From an uncultured Pseudomonadales bacterium (GTDB lineage: Bacteria; Pseudomonadota; Gammaproteobacteria; Pseudomonadales; Pseudohongiellaceae): a stretch of DNA of 64,000 bases. A program made the translations under genes and the position numbers. The notes below the pieces were generated by a model that saw only the letters and a program-made list of their open reading frames with translations, was not told the DNA's origin and did no database searches. The DNA lies in NCBI GenBank assembly GCA_943842505.1, contig CALTDI010000014.1, forward strand, positions 1 to 64,000, written 5' to 3'. Below are positions 18,280 to 27,290 of the stretch, piece after piece (the first letter of the stretch is position 1; each line of letters starts with the position of its first letter).

Positions 18280-18912
18280 CTATTTCTGTAGCGTATTGAT
18301 GTAGCTCACCACGTTAATGATTGCTTGATCGTCTCTCAGGGCTTTTGACATGATCAGCATCTGGCTGCCGTAGGTATCTTCTGGGTGTGCCCCTCGAAAC
18401 CCTGCGCGAAAATTCTTCAGCTGGGTGACCATATACCAATCATTTTGACCGGCTAGAGCGGGTGCTCCCAGAGTTTCGTTGCCTTCGGCATTCGCTCCAT
18501 GACAAGCCGCGCAGCTTTGGAAGGTGCTACGCCCCTGATTTATATCTCCCTCGATGGTGGTGTGTGCGGGGACGTACTCCCAACTGCCTACCCAGCCGAC
18601 GATATCTTCTATACTTTCATCGCTGAGTTTTGTCGCCATAGGTCGCATGGCGATGCCCTGGGTATCTTGCTCGTGTGTTCCACGAATTCCTGCGCGGAAA
18701 TTTTCCAGCTGACGTTTTAGATACCAAGATTCCATGCCTGCTAGTCGAGGAGCTTCAACGGCGATATTGCCTATGCCCTCGACGCCGTGACAGGTGGTGC
18801 AGTAGCGATCATCCATCGCGGCCTCAACTCCTACATCACCTTCAGCTGCCTGTACTGCCGATATGGAAAAAGCGGAAAGGATTAGTGTTGTTGCTGTTAG
18901 TAAATTTCTCAT
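18280..18912 (-). CDS. Dihaem cytochrome c, c4-like
   Basis: The 210-residue exported protein has a signal peptide (cleavage near VQAAE) and two similar class I cytochrome domains, each with a CxxCH: CTTCH at residues 38-42 and CAACH at 134-138. Each domain ends with the same LKNFRAGxRGxHxxDTxGxxM-type pattern, the Met probably being the axial ligand. This matches periplasmic c4-type electron carriers. The start codon overlaps the stop of the upstream amine oxidase gene by four bases (ATGA), so the two are translationally coupled and the cytochrome is a plausible electron acceptor for that enzyme or for the PQQ dehydrogenases. Confidence 0.88.
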   Translation of the reverse strand: MRNLLTATTLILSAFSISAVQAAEGDVGVEAAMDDRYCTTCHGVEGIGNIAVEAPRLAGMESWYLKRQLENFRAGIRGTHEQDTQGIAMRPMATKLSDESIEDIVGWVGSWEYVPAHTTIEGDINQGRSTFQSCAACHGANAEGNETLGAPALAGQNDWYMVTQLKNFRAGFRGAHPEDTYGSQMLIMSKALRDDQAIINVVSYINTLQK

Positions 18913-20483
18913 GCGGGTTCTGATCTCACTCGTTGATCTAGATCTGCCAATGCGTAATGGGCAGATTGAATAGCACTTTCCATCCAGGCCGAGTGCTGCG
19001 TGCTCTGGTCGCCAATCAGGTAGTGACGACCATTCACTGGCTGCCGAAGAGTTTCATACATCTGCTCTTCTTTGTCAGACCAGCCGCCTCTAACTCGAGC
19101 CCATCTGGGAGCGCAGCCTAGCATATGATTCATTCGATGCCAGGCGATAGTCATAGGCTTCTCTGCCATCTGACGATAGTTAGGATGAACTTTCTCGCCA
19201 TGCTTAAGCAGGTCTTCTATCCTATCTTCTTGTGACATCTCGGTGTAGTTAGCGCCGCCAAAATTGTAGGCCGCGAGTACCACACCCTTCTTGCCGTGAA
19301 TATTATGCGGTGGATACCAGATTTGCTGGATAGGCGCATTTACCCAGGTAATGCCCCCATAAATATTTTCCTTCTCCCAGAAACGTTCCTTGGCCTGAAA
19401 GGCAGCCTTATAGGCTTTTCCGCGGCGTATGTAATTCAGAGCCTCGGTATATTCGGTAGGAAAGTTATTGGGGATACCGCTCATCAGATGGCTGGGGATA
19501 CAGTTGAAGCAATAGTCAGCCTTCAATACTTCGGTAACGCCGTTCTGTTCATAGGCTACTTCAACGCCGTCATCTTTGACCATGACTTCTGTTACTGGGG
19601 CGCGGAATTTAATACGATTGCCGAGTCGATTCGCGAACGCATAAATAATGCGATCCATGCCGCCTACTGGCTGCATAAGAAGCGGGCCGCTGCCTGTTCC
19701 TTCTTGCGTAGTTACCATCACATTACTTGCAAGTCGTGTTTTTAAAAGATCGCGCAGTGCGATGACATCTTTCTTGGTACCGTGATCGAGGAATCCGCCT
19801 GAACGATAACCGGCTCTGACCGAGCCTTTGTAGAGCATGTCTTCATTGAGGTCGCCAAAGCTGCGTAACATGCCTAGCAATGTTTCTGATTCGGATTCGG
19901 TCAGAGAGGAATCTACTTCTGAGTTGCCCAGGGACTTGGCAAGCATCTCTGAAACGAATCCCTGCATGCTCGATGAGTAGTCGGTGTTACGAACCGGTTT
20001 GCCGCCATTTAGCGCATCATCTTGAACCCAGGCCGTCTTGCTTTCGTTAACAAATACTTGTAATTCAACTTCCAGCTCTTTGCAGTATTTCAGCACGCTG
20101 CTGTGGATGCTGGGGATGCGTGCGGCGCCAGCATTAAAATACAGATGGGGGTCGTCATCCCATTCACAGCGCTGATAGTTTCCGATCTCGTCGATGACTG
20201 TGCCAGCCCTAACCGTGAACATGCGCCCGCCGGGGCGGTGAGAGGCCTCAAGTAGGGTGCAGTCGTATCCGGCTTTGGTGAGTTCCCAGGCTGTAGTGAG
20301 AGCAGATATGCCGGTGCCGAGTATGGCTACCTTCTTGCCATTGTTGGCGCGCAGCGATATCTCGGCAGCCTGGCTGCTACTGGGCATAAATCCCAGAGCG
20401 GCACCTGCCTGCAGCACCGCTGATGTGCCGCCATAGGCGCCCAGTAAATTAAGGAACTCTCGTCTGGATACCGGGTTAGTCAT
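18909..20483 (-). CDS. Tat-exported flavin amine oxidase family protein
   Basis: Start ATG 20483 gives 524 residues with twin-arginine signal SRREFLNLLGAYGG; ATG/GTG positions further up would bury it. The FAD-binding motif KVAILGTGISALTTAWEL is near residue 50, followed by LLEASHRPGGRMFT, and the C-terminal FAD contact region is GDQSTQHSAWMESAIQSA. This is the flavin monoamine/L-amino-acid oxidase family. Export plus tight coupling to a dihaem cytochrome c suggests a periplasmic dehydrogenase rather than an H2O2-producing oxidase. The substrate is unknown; tryptophan or other amino acid oxidases and polyamine oxidases are related options. Confidence 0.82.
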   Translation of the reverse strand: MTNPVSRREFLNLLGAYGGTSAVLQAGAALGFMPSSSQAAEISLRANNGKKVAILGTGISALTTAWELTKAGYDCTLLEASHRPGGRMFTVRAGTVIDEIGNYQRCEWDDDPHLYFNAGAARIPSIHSSVLKYCKELEVELQVFVNESKTAWVQDDALNGGKPVRNTDYSSSMQGFVSEMLAKSLGNSEVDSSLTESESETLLGMLRSFGDLNEDMLYKGSVRAGYRSGGFLDHGTKKDVIALRDLLKTRLASNVMVTTQEGTGSGPLLMQPVGGMDRIIYAFANRLGNRIKFRAPVTEVMVKDDGVEVAYEQNGVTEVLKADYCFNCIPSHLMSGIPNNFPTEYTEALNYIRRGKAYKAAFQAKERFWEKENIYGGITWVNAPIQQIWYPPHNIHGKKGVVLAAYNFGGANYTEMSQEDRIEDLLKHGEKVHPNYRQMAEKPMTIAWHRMNHMLGCAPRWARVRGGWSDKEEQMYETLRQPVNGRHYLIGDQSTQHSAWMESAIQSAHYALADLDQRVRSEPA

Positions 20484-20687
20484 TGTATTGCCTCTACTCT
20501 TTATAATTGCAGCCAATTCTACAGCTTGAAGGGCCTTAGATAAAACTGGAAACACTCAATATGTGCGACAGATTGTGTCTCTGAGTAACCCTGCGGGATT
20601 GATATCTCGGCAGAGTTGCTAGTCCGGGCTAAGTGCCGTCACATAGAGGCTATCTAACTGGAAATAAGCAGGGAATAAATTAGAGAC

Positions 20688-20734
20688 AAACAAAAAGGGC
20701 GGAAGGATGATTAATCCTTCCGCCCTTTTTGTTT
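20688..20734. terminator. Terminator of PQQ paralogue B
   Basis: A perfect 21-bp stem (20688-20708 with 20714-20734), core GGGCGGAAGGAT, five-base loop and T-run. The stem core is identical to the terminator at 15918-15956 after paralogue A. Confidence 0.92.
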
Positions 20735-20774
20735 CGAGCTATTGGTTTTCGATTTTACTCGATCCAATTACGCT

Positions 20775-22829
20775 CTAATGTGCAGCACCACCAGTAGCTT
20801 GCGCGCCTGGCATTGCCATTGCGGTAAGCTTGGAACCTGTCTGCAGGATGATGTACTGATGTCCATCGTGCATCCAAGAGCTCATGCCATAGCGGCTCTG
20901 AGCTGGCACTTCGATTCGACCAACTTCTTCGCCGGTCATCTTGTCGATACCGTAAAGAAGGGCGGTCTCGCCGTCGTGATCCATGTCTGAATAAATCAGC
21001 ATATTTGCCGTAGTTACCATGGTAATCGCGTTGCCAGTACCGGTATCACCCACATCAATGCCATCCAGAGCAGGATTGTTGCGGATACGATCAGGGGTTT
21101 CGCCAGTAGGAATCTGGAACGCAATATCACCTGAATTCATATCGTAGGCAGTAATCGTGCTGTACGGTGGCTTAAAGTAAGGCAGGCCGGAAGCAAGACG
21201 CGGTGGTCTTGGGCGGGCGCCATTGGCATAGGCTGCGAAAGTAGCTCCTGTTGGGAGGTCGATGCGAGCATCCGCCTCTTCGCCAGGAATAATTCGCTGC
21301 CAGCTGCAGGCCTTTCTAGACGTAACGTAGAGGAAGCCTGTTGTAGGATCTGCTACCGGTGGGTTATTGATGTTTGCACCACCACCATCACCCGGGCACA
21401 TGGCCGAGGCTATCTTGCCAGATGGATCCGTATCGTGGATAGGCGGATTAAACAGAGGGCCCATATCGTAATTGGCCATCACTTCAAGCGCTTCTCTACG
21501 TAGCTGGGGAGTGAAGTCGATCAGGTCGTCTTCAGTCAGGCCCTGCATTTCGTAGGCAGGCGGCTTGGTAGGGAAAGGCTGTGTTGCAGACAGCTTCTCG
21601 CCAGGAACCAGTGAGGCTGGAACCGGGCGCTCTTCAATAGGCCAGATTGGCTCGCCAGTCATGCGGTCGAAAGAGTAGACAAAGCCCTGCTTGGTGATCT
21701 GGTGAACCGAAGGAACAACTCCTCGGCCTGGAATATTCAGGTCTAACTGAATAGGCGCAGCCGGGTTGTCATAGTTCCATACATCGTGATGCACCGTCTG
21801 GAAGTGCCAGCGACGTTCGCCAGTTTCTGTGTCCAGTGCTATCAGGCTAGTACCAAACAGACCATCGCCAGGACGGAAGCCGCCGTAGTAATCGATCGTT
21901 GGCGGGTTAGTTGGAACATAGACGATGTTGTTCTCAGGATCGGCTGTTAGCGGTGCCCAGGAAGATACGTCTCCTGTCCACTGCCAGGCATCGTTTTCCC
22001 AAGTCTCGTGACCGTACTCACCCGGACGCGGAATGACGTTGAACTTCCACTTGAATTCGCCGGTCGTCTTGTCATAAGCCAGAATATCGCCAGGTACGTT
22101 CTCGACCCTAGCCTGTAAATAACCCTGCTCAGCGGAGTTACCCACGACGATAGTGTCGTTAACCACAATCGGTGGAGAGGAAGTCGTGATATAGCCAGTC
22201 TCTAGCGGAATACCTTCATAAGGGTCGTAGGGATGGCCCAGATCGGCAAGCATATCCACTACACCCGTTGATGGGAAGCCATCTACAGGTACTTGTCCGC
22301 CGAAGCCTTCAAGTGGAGCGCCGGTCTCGGCATCGAGAGCGACCAGGAAGAAGCCAGGAGTGGAGATATAGACCACACCCTTTCCGTCAATACGTGAATA
22401 GCCGATACCCTTGCCATATGAGGCGCGCATGGAATATTCCCAGCGGCCTGTGTTTGGTAGGCGATACGACCAAAGGGTCTCGCCAGTCTTGGGATCGATC
22501 GCAACAACGTTGCGGCGAGCACCAGATACAGTGAATAACTTGCCATCTACATAAGTAGGTGTTGAGCGGCCTGAGCGGCCGCCGAAGCTGGCGCCATCCC
22601 ATTCCCAGGCAACTTCGAGTTCATTGAAGTTCTCCGCCGTAATTTCATCGGCAGGGGTGTAGCGCGTATGGGCGTAGTCGCCGCCGAGTGTGAACCACTC
22701 CGCGGTGTCATCGGTAACCAGGTTTTGACTCAGAGCTATCTGAGGGCTTAAGCCCAAAGCAGCCGCCAGAAGGCCTAAAGTGCCGACTTTTCTAGCTAGT
22801 GAGCCCATTGTTGAGGAGCGTGATTTCAT
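20775..22829 (-). CDS. PQQ-dependent dehydrogenase (paralogue B)
   Basis: A 684-residue exported quinoprotein, signal peptide ending ALSQN. It shares long identical runs with paralogue A, such as GGDYAHTRYTPADEITAENF, ALDAETGAPLEGFGGQVPVD and the C-terminal PGAQATGGAAH; differences are scattered, mostly conservative, and concentrated in the signal peptide and a segment before the propeller's end (KACSWQR, GARPRPPRLASG). The docking motifs are the same set. The two are recent duplicates and likely act on the same or similar substrate, perhaps expressed under different conditions. The amine oxidase-cytochrome pair lies between them. Confidence 0.88.
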   Translation of the reverse strand: MKSRSSTMGSLARKVGTLGLLAAALGLSPQIALSQNLVTDDTAEWFTLGGDYAHTRYTPADEITAENFNELEVAWEWDGASFGGRSGRSTPTYVDGKLFTVSGARRNVVAIDPKTGETLWSYRLPNTGRWEYSMRASYGKGIGYSRIDGKGVVYISTPGFFLVALDAETGAPLEGFGGQVPVDGFPSTGVVDMLADLGHPYDPYEGIPLETGYITTSSPPIVVNDTIVVGNSAEQGYLQARVENVPGDILAYDKTTGEFKWKFNVIPRPGEYGHETWENDAWQWTGDVSSWAPLTADPENNIVYVPTNPPTIDYYGGFRPGDGLFGTSLIALDTETGERRWHFQTVHHDVWNYDNPAAPIQLDLNIPGRGVVPSVHQITKQGFVYSFDRMTGEPIWPIEERPVPASLVPGEKLSATQPFPTKPPAYEMQGLTEDDLIDFTPQLRREALEVMANYDMGPLFNPPIHDTDPSGKIASAMCPGDGGGANINNPPVADPTTGFLYVTSRKACSWQRIIPGEEADARIDLPTGATFAAYANGARPRPPRLASGLPYFKPPYSTITAYDMNSGDIAFQIPTGETPDRIRNNPALDGIDVGDTGTGNAITMVTTANMLIYSDMDHDGETALLYGIDKMTGEEVGRIEVPAQSRYGMSSWMHDGHQYIILQTGSKLTAMAMPGAQATGGAAH

Positions 22830-22849
22830 TGTTTTAGCCTCTTTAAAGT

Positions 22850-22890
22850 ACAGAATCTAGTGGAGGATACCATAGGCTATATAAGTAGTG
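22850..22890 (-). promoter_or_regulatory. Upstream box shared by the PQQ dehydrogenase paralogues (copy B)
   Basis: Counterpart of 18063-18100. On the coding strand it reads as a TATAGCCTATGGTATCC stretch followed by the conserved CTAGATT. A -10-like TATGGTAT is present, but the -35 is unclear. Confidence 0.5.
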
Positions 22891-22975
22891 ATAAGCCGGA
22901 CTGTAATAAAGTGTGATAAAGCTGCAGCAGCTGATTCTAGGGGCCTGTCAGAGTCCTGCTCGCTACAATAGAGTG

Positions 22976-24679
22976 CTATTTAGAGGCTCTGGTTGGCATT
23001 GGAGTTCGGCGCTGCTGAGTTTCCCAGTCAGGATCGGTATACCAAGGCAGGTCGATGGGGGGTAGTGTGCCCCTGCTTTTAATCAGATCGGCCGCGCGCT
23101 CGGCCAACATCATAGTCGGCGCATTGATGTTGCCGTTAGTGATACTGGGGAATACCGAGGCATCGACGACTCGTAAATTAGCGATGCCTCTTACCCTGAG
23201 ATCCGCATCGACTACCGCGAGGGCATCAGACCCCATCTTGCAAGTGCCGCAAGGGTGGTAGGCACTATCCACAGCGTCCGCGATGAAACTGTCGATTTCT
23301 TCGTCGCTCTCAACATCATTAGACGGGGCGATCACCTCATCTCTATAGGCGTCCATAGCCGGCTGGCTCATAATCTCTCGAGTTAGGCGCAGTGCGTCTC
23401 TGAAGCCTTGTCGGTCAGCTTCTGTCTGCAGGTAATTGAACTGTATCTTGGGTGCATTCCTAATATTTGCGTCGACTGTGCGGACAAAGCCTCGACTCGT
23501 GGGTTTGTTGTGGCCCACATGAACTTGAAAGCCGTGTCCCTTGAAGGCGGAGCTACCATCATAGGCAATCGCGCCAGGAAGAAAATGGTATTGAATATCC
23601 GGCCACTTCACACCGGCTCGCGAACGGATAAACGCGCAGGCTTCGAAATGATTAGTGCTGCCCAGGCCGTCGCGAAACAGTAGCCATCGCAGTCCGATTT
23701 TGCCCTTGCTGATAAGACCTAGCTTGCTGTTCAGGGTAATGGGCTGCTTGCAGCGATACTGAAAATTAAACTCCAGATGATCCTGCAGGTTTTCTCCAAC
23801 GCCCGGAAGTTCGTGTAGAGGTTCTATGCCGGCTTCTGCCAGAGCCGCAGGCGCCCCGATACCAGAGGTCTGTAAAAGATGTGGTGAGCCTATCGCGCCC
23901 GCAGCAATAATTACTTCGCGTCGTGCATGGTAGCAATGTGTCCGTCCCTTAATCTCACATTCGACCCCGGTTGCTTTTTTCTCCTCTAGCAGGACGCGTT
24001 GGACGAGGGCATGCTTCACTATGTGAAGATTGCCCCGCCGTCTTGCCGGTTTTAGATAGGAATATCCGGTAGAGGCACGAATACCATCTGCAATATTCAT
24101 ATACTTGGGACCGAAGCCTTCTTGTTGATAGCCATTATAATCAGCTGTCTCGCTGTACCCGGCATCGACACCGGCCTGAACGAAAGCTCTGTAGAGCGGG
24201 TTCTTCATTCGATTGCCGCCGCTAATTTTTATAGGCCCTGCGTTGCCGGCATATTCGCTTTCGACGACCTCGTGAGTTTCCAGCTTCTTGAAATAGGGCA
24301 GACAGTTCGCGTAGTTCCAGCCCTTGGCGCCGCTCTCTTCCCAGGCATCTATATCCGAGGCATGGCCCCGCACATAAACCATGCCGTTGATCGACGATGT
24401 CCCTCCTAACACTTTTCCTCTGGGACAGTTCATCCGCCGATTATTAAGAAATGGCTCTGGCTGGGACTCGAACCCCCAGTTGTATGTAGGTGAGTTCATT
24501 GGGATCGAGAGAGCCGAAGGCATACGAACAAAAATACTGGAGTCGCTGCCGCCATATTCGAGTAATAGCACGGTTACATTCTTGTCTTCAGATAGGCGAC
24601 TGGCGAGAATAGCGCCTGCAGATCCGGCGCCGACGATTACATAGTCAAAGGAGTCGTTAGCTGTATTCGCTTCTTTCAT
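22976..24679 (-). CDS. GMC family oxidoreductase, choline dehydrogenase-like
   Basis: Start ATG 24679 (GAGAAG upstream) gives 567 residues and leaves a seven-base gap to the transporter gene; a longer form from 24763 would overlap that gene. Features: FAD motif [17 protein letters not shown] near residue 14, GMC signature 1 [19 protein letters not shown], signature 2 [15 protein letters not shown], and catalytic histidine in [10 protein letters not shown]. No signal peptide, so it works in the cytoplasm or at the inner membrane. GMC enzymes oxidise alcohols; the adjacent BCCT-like carrier suggests choline or a similar quaternary amine or an alcohol, but this is inference. Confidence 0.88.
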   Translation of the reverse strand: MKEANTANDSFDYVIVGAGSAGAILASRLSEDKNVTVLLLEYGGSDSSIFVRMPSALSIPMNSPTYNWGFESQPEPFLNNRRMNCPRGKVLGGTSSINGMVYVRGHASDIDAWEESGAKGWNYANCLPYFKKLETHEVVESEYAGNAGPIKISGGNRMKNPLYRAFVQAGVDAGYSETADYNGYQQEGFGPKYMNIADGIRASTGYSYLKPARRRGNLHIVKHALVQRVLLEEKKATGVECEIKGRTHCYHARREVIIAAGAIGSPHLLQTSGIGAPAALAEAGIEPLHELPGVGENLQDHLEFNFQYRCKQPITLNSKLGLISKGKIGLRWLLFRDGLGSTNHFEACAFIRSRAGVKWPDIQYHFLPGAIAYDGSSAFKGHGFQVHVGHNKPTSRGFVRTVDANIRNAPKIQFNYLQTEADRQGFRDALRLTREIMSQPAMDAYRDEVIAPSNDVESDEEIDSFIADAVDSAYHPCGTCKMGSDALAVVDADLRVRGIANLRVVDASVFPSITNGNINAPTMMLAERAADLIKSRGTLPPIDLPWYTDPDWETQQRRTPMPTRASK

Positions 24680-24686
24680 GAACTTC

Positions 24687-25832
24687 TCATAGAGGGTTTG
24701 TTGAGAGGCTGCCGCGGAAAAATTGCTTGCGCCTTTTAAATAATAAGAAATAGATAACCGCATAGAGACCGATTACCGCCAAGCCGACCCATTCGATCTG
24801 AAAGGGAGTAAATTGGTAGAGTAATATCAGTGAGTAGATTAGCGCCCAGTTCGCGACTAAGTACACTCCCAGGCCTAGCCGCCTAACACCGAAGCCTAGA
24901 TTGTCGGTGTAGAGTCGGATCAGAGAGTCGAGGGAGTTAGCGACGAAGATAATACCTAGCCCCACCATAGCCATATTTAAGATTGGTCCAATCGTTATCT
25001 CGTTGATGAAATAGTAGTAGAGCGTAGTAAACCACAGTGCCAGGGCGATCGAGGGAATTGTTAGTAAGGCTAAAAATAATTGCCAGGTCGGCATAGGTGA
25101 GACAAACCGGGCGACAAACTGTCCAATCATAATGCTCCAGGAAAACCACCAGAATAAGTACCAGCCATGATAGTCACTCAAGGGTGTGAAGAAGTAATGA
25201 ATATTGCCGAAGTATTCGCCTATCCCCGTGGCGGTTTGTAGAAACTCACTCAAAGATGCGCCAGAAACAAAGGCCAGAATGAAGCCTAGCAACAGGAATA
25301 ACGATGCGGATGCGACGCTTAACAATTTAACGTAGCGGATGTGAGAGCCGGAGTAGGTGGCAAAAAGGACGAGCACGGCAAGCAAACCGAATTTTTCAAC
25401 TGCACTAATTCCTTCGATATAATCGGGGACGGAATCCAGAAAGAGAAATCCGGTAAAGGCGCAGGTAGCAATAATGATGAGGTTGTTCACGATCTTTACG
25501 GCTTTAATCTCGAACAATTTGACCTTGGGCTCAACAATGCAGAAGTAGAAAGATGTTAGGAAATAGAAAGCCCAAACCAGAAAACCCCAGAAGCCAAACT
25601 CTATAGCGAGTGGATTGGCGAAACTGTACTCGGCCTCTATAGCATAGACAGGAAATTCGACCAGCGGGAACATGATCAAGCCTACATCCAATCCCGAGGT
25701 GAAGAGGATTGCGCAGAACGTTAACAGCGAAGTTGGAATAGTGCCACGGCAAACCACGTTGCCCCATCTGATGCAAACAAACAGGGAGCTAAGCAGGGTG
25801 ATGGTGGTGGCTACACTAAGTATCGAGTACAT
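24687..25832 (-). CDS. Short, divergent BCCT-like membrane transporter
   Basis: The 381-residue protein has about ten hydrophobic spans. The segment [21 protein letters not shown] resembles the conserved BCCT (betaine-choline-carnitine transporter) helix 8 motif with its tryptophans and GxFxAR. True BCCT proteins are about 500-650 residues with twelve helices, and the strongly conserved arginine-rich ISRGRT that follows is replaced by VSPMPT, so this is a distant or shortened relative. It is the first gene of a pair with the GMC oxidoreductase, suggesting import of that enzyme's substrate. Family assignment is moderate. Confidence 0.6.
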   Translation of the reverse strand: MYSILSVATTITLLSSLFVCIRWGNVVCRGTIPTSLLTFCAILFTSGLDVGLIMFPLVEFPVYAIEAEYSFANPLAIEFGFWGFLVWAFYFLTSFYFCIVEPKVKLFEIKAVKIVNNLIIIATCAFTGFLFLDSVPDYIEGISAVEKFGLLAVLVLFATYSGSHIRYVKLLSVASASLFLLLGFILAFVSGASLSEFLQTATGIGEYFGNIHYFFTPLSDYHGWYLFWWFSWSIMIGQFVARFVSPMPTWQLFLALLTIPSIALALWFTTLYYYFINEITIGPILNMAMVGLGIIFVANSLDSLIRLYTDNLGFGVRRLGLGVYLVANWALIYSLILLYQFTPFQIEWVGLAVIGLYAVIYFLLFKRRKQFFRGSLSTNPL

Positions 25833-26087
25833 GTTTTATGATTGCGGGCTCGGGGGATAGGAAGCGCCGCCAAGAAGAAATTGAAGCTCAGACTGTCCAC
25901 AGAACCCTTAGTGAGGAAGCAAATAGAGGGTAGAAGGTATCTCGCTTCAAAGGCGTTGTCCAACTTCATGAATCATTCCCTGCCCAGTATTCCCGAATTG
26001 ATTTTGCGGGGATGCATATTCCTTCCACTTGCCTGCCGCCCCTGCTAGTCTTCGGGCTAATAATAGAAAATCCTCAGGAGAATTAGC

Positions 26088-27290
26088 GTGTTGTCTCAGT
26101 CCCCAAAATCACTACCCTTGCACGGATCCAAGCCTTTTCAGTCCGCTACTCTTCTGCTTTCGCTATTCGCCTCGTTTTCCCTGACAAGCCTGTCCCAGGC
26201 CCAACCCAGTGAACCTGAACTGCCGCGGCAGATGGCATGGACGGCGTACAATCTGGGTTCAACAGGCTATAACCAGGCGGTCGCCATAGGCGCCATGTTG
26301 CGTGACAAGTACAACGTCACCCTGCGCGTTATACCGGGTCAGAACGATGTGTCCCGTCTTCTGCCGCTTAAGAGTGGCCGGGTCGATTTTACCGCCAATG
26401 GCGTGGCGACGTATTTCGCTCAGGAAGGCATGTTTCAGTTTGCGAATCCGGAGTGGGGGCCACAGCCGCTGCGGCTACTGATGACCTCCAACGGTTTGAG
26501 TAATCAGGCCGTGGCGGTGGCCGCCGACACGGGTATTACCAGTTTTGCAGAATTGCGTGGCCGCCGAGTGCCCTATGTGAGAGCGGCGCCAGCCCTGAAT
26601 GTGTCCATGGAGGCCTATCTGGCTTGTGGCGGTTTAACCTGGGATGACGTGGTTCGCGTGGATTTCCCCGGTTATGACGCCAAATGGAATGGTGTCATCA
26701 ATGGTGATGTCGATGTCGCATTTGGCACTACAGTCTCTGGCCCGCCGTTTCGTCTAGAGGCTTCGCCCAGGGGAATCAATTGGTTGCCCGCACCCCATGA
26801 CGATGCGGGATGTTGGGAGCGCATGTTGGCGGTTGGTCCCTATTTCACGAAACATATGGCCACCCGTGGCGCTTCGATTAGCGATGACAATCCTCACGAG
26901 GCGGGAACCTACCCCTACCCACTGTTAACCACGCTCGCCTCTCAGGATAGCGACTTCGTGTATTCCCTGACCCGCGTAATCAATGAGAATTACGATGAGT
27001 TCAAAGATTCCGACCCTGGTGCTATAGGCTGGGCATTGGAATCACAGGTGTTTAATTGGGTTGTTCCCTACCATGAGGGAGCGGTTAACTATTGGCGTGA
27101 GATCGGCGTCTGGACGGATGCCATTGAGGCTCACAATCAGTCACTGATACGCCGGCAGGAAGTCCTTATCTCGGCCTGGGATGAAATGACCGCCAGAGGC
27201 ATCCGTGATCAAGACCAGTTTGTTGAGGCCTGGACACTGTTGCGTGCCGAACGTCTGGAGGAAGCCGGTTTCGATCCGGTCTGGCGCTAG
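26088..27290 (+). CDS. TAXI family TRAP transporter solute-binding protein
   Basis: Start GTG 26088 has a strong AGGAG eight bases upstream. The 400-residue protein carries a signal peptide ending LSQAQ and then the TAXI-type binding fold: WTAYNLGSTGYNQAVAIGAM, IPGQNDVSRLLPLKSGRVDF, and VADTGITSF-type helix-strand order, with NGVATYFAQEG. It is somewhat longer than the usual 320-350 residues at the C terminus. It captures a solute (often a dicarboxylate-like or amino-acid-like anion) in the periplasm for the permease encoded next, whose start overlaps this stop by one base. Confidence 0.87.
   Translation: MLSQSPKSLPLHGSKPFQSATLLLSLFASFSLTSLSQAQPSEPELPRQMAWTAYNLGSTGYNQAVAIGAMLRDKYNVTLRVIPGQNDVSRLLPLKSGRVDFTANGVATYFAQEGMFQFANPEWGPQPLRLLMTSNGLSNQAVAVAADTGITSFAELRGRRVPYVRAAPALNVSMEAYLACGGLTWDDVVRVDFPGYDAKWNGVINGDVDVAFGTTVSGPPFRLEASPRGINWLPAPHDDAGCWERMLAVGPYFTKHMATRGASISDDNPHEAGTYPYPLLTTLASQDSDFVYSLTRVINENYDEFKDSDPGAIGWALESQVFNWVVPYHEGAVNYWREIGVWTDAIEAHNQSLIRRQEVLISAWDEMTARGIRDQDQFVEAWTLLRAERLEEAGFDPVWR

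Noticed and set aside
25842..26048. Rightward 68-residue frame between the transporter and TRAP genes
   Set aside because: Basic, low-complexity and unlike known proteins, with no good start site; probably the divergent promoter region.
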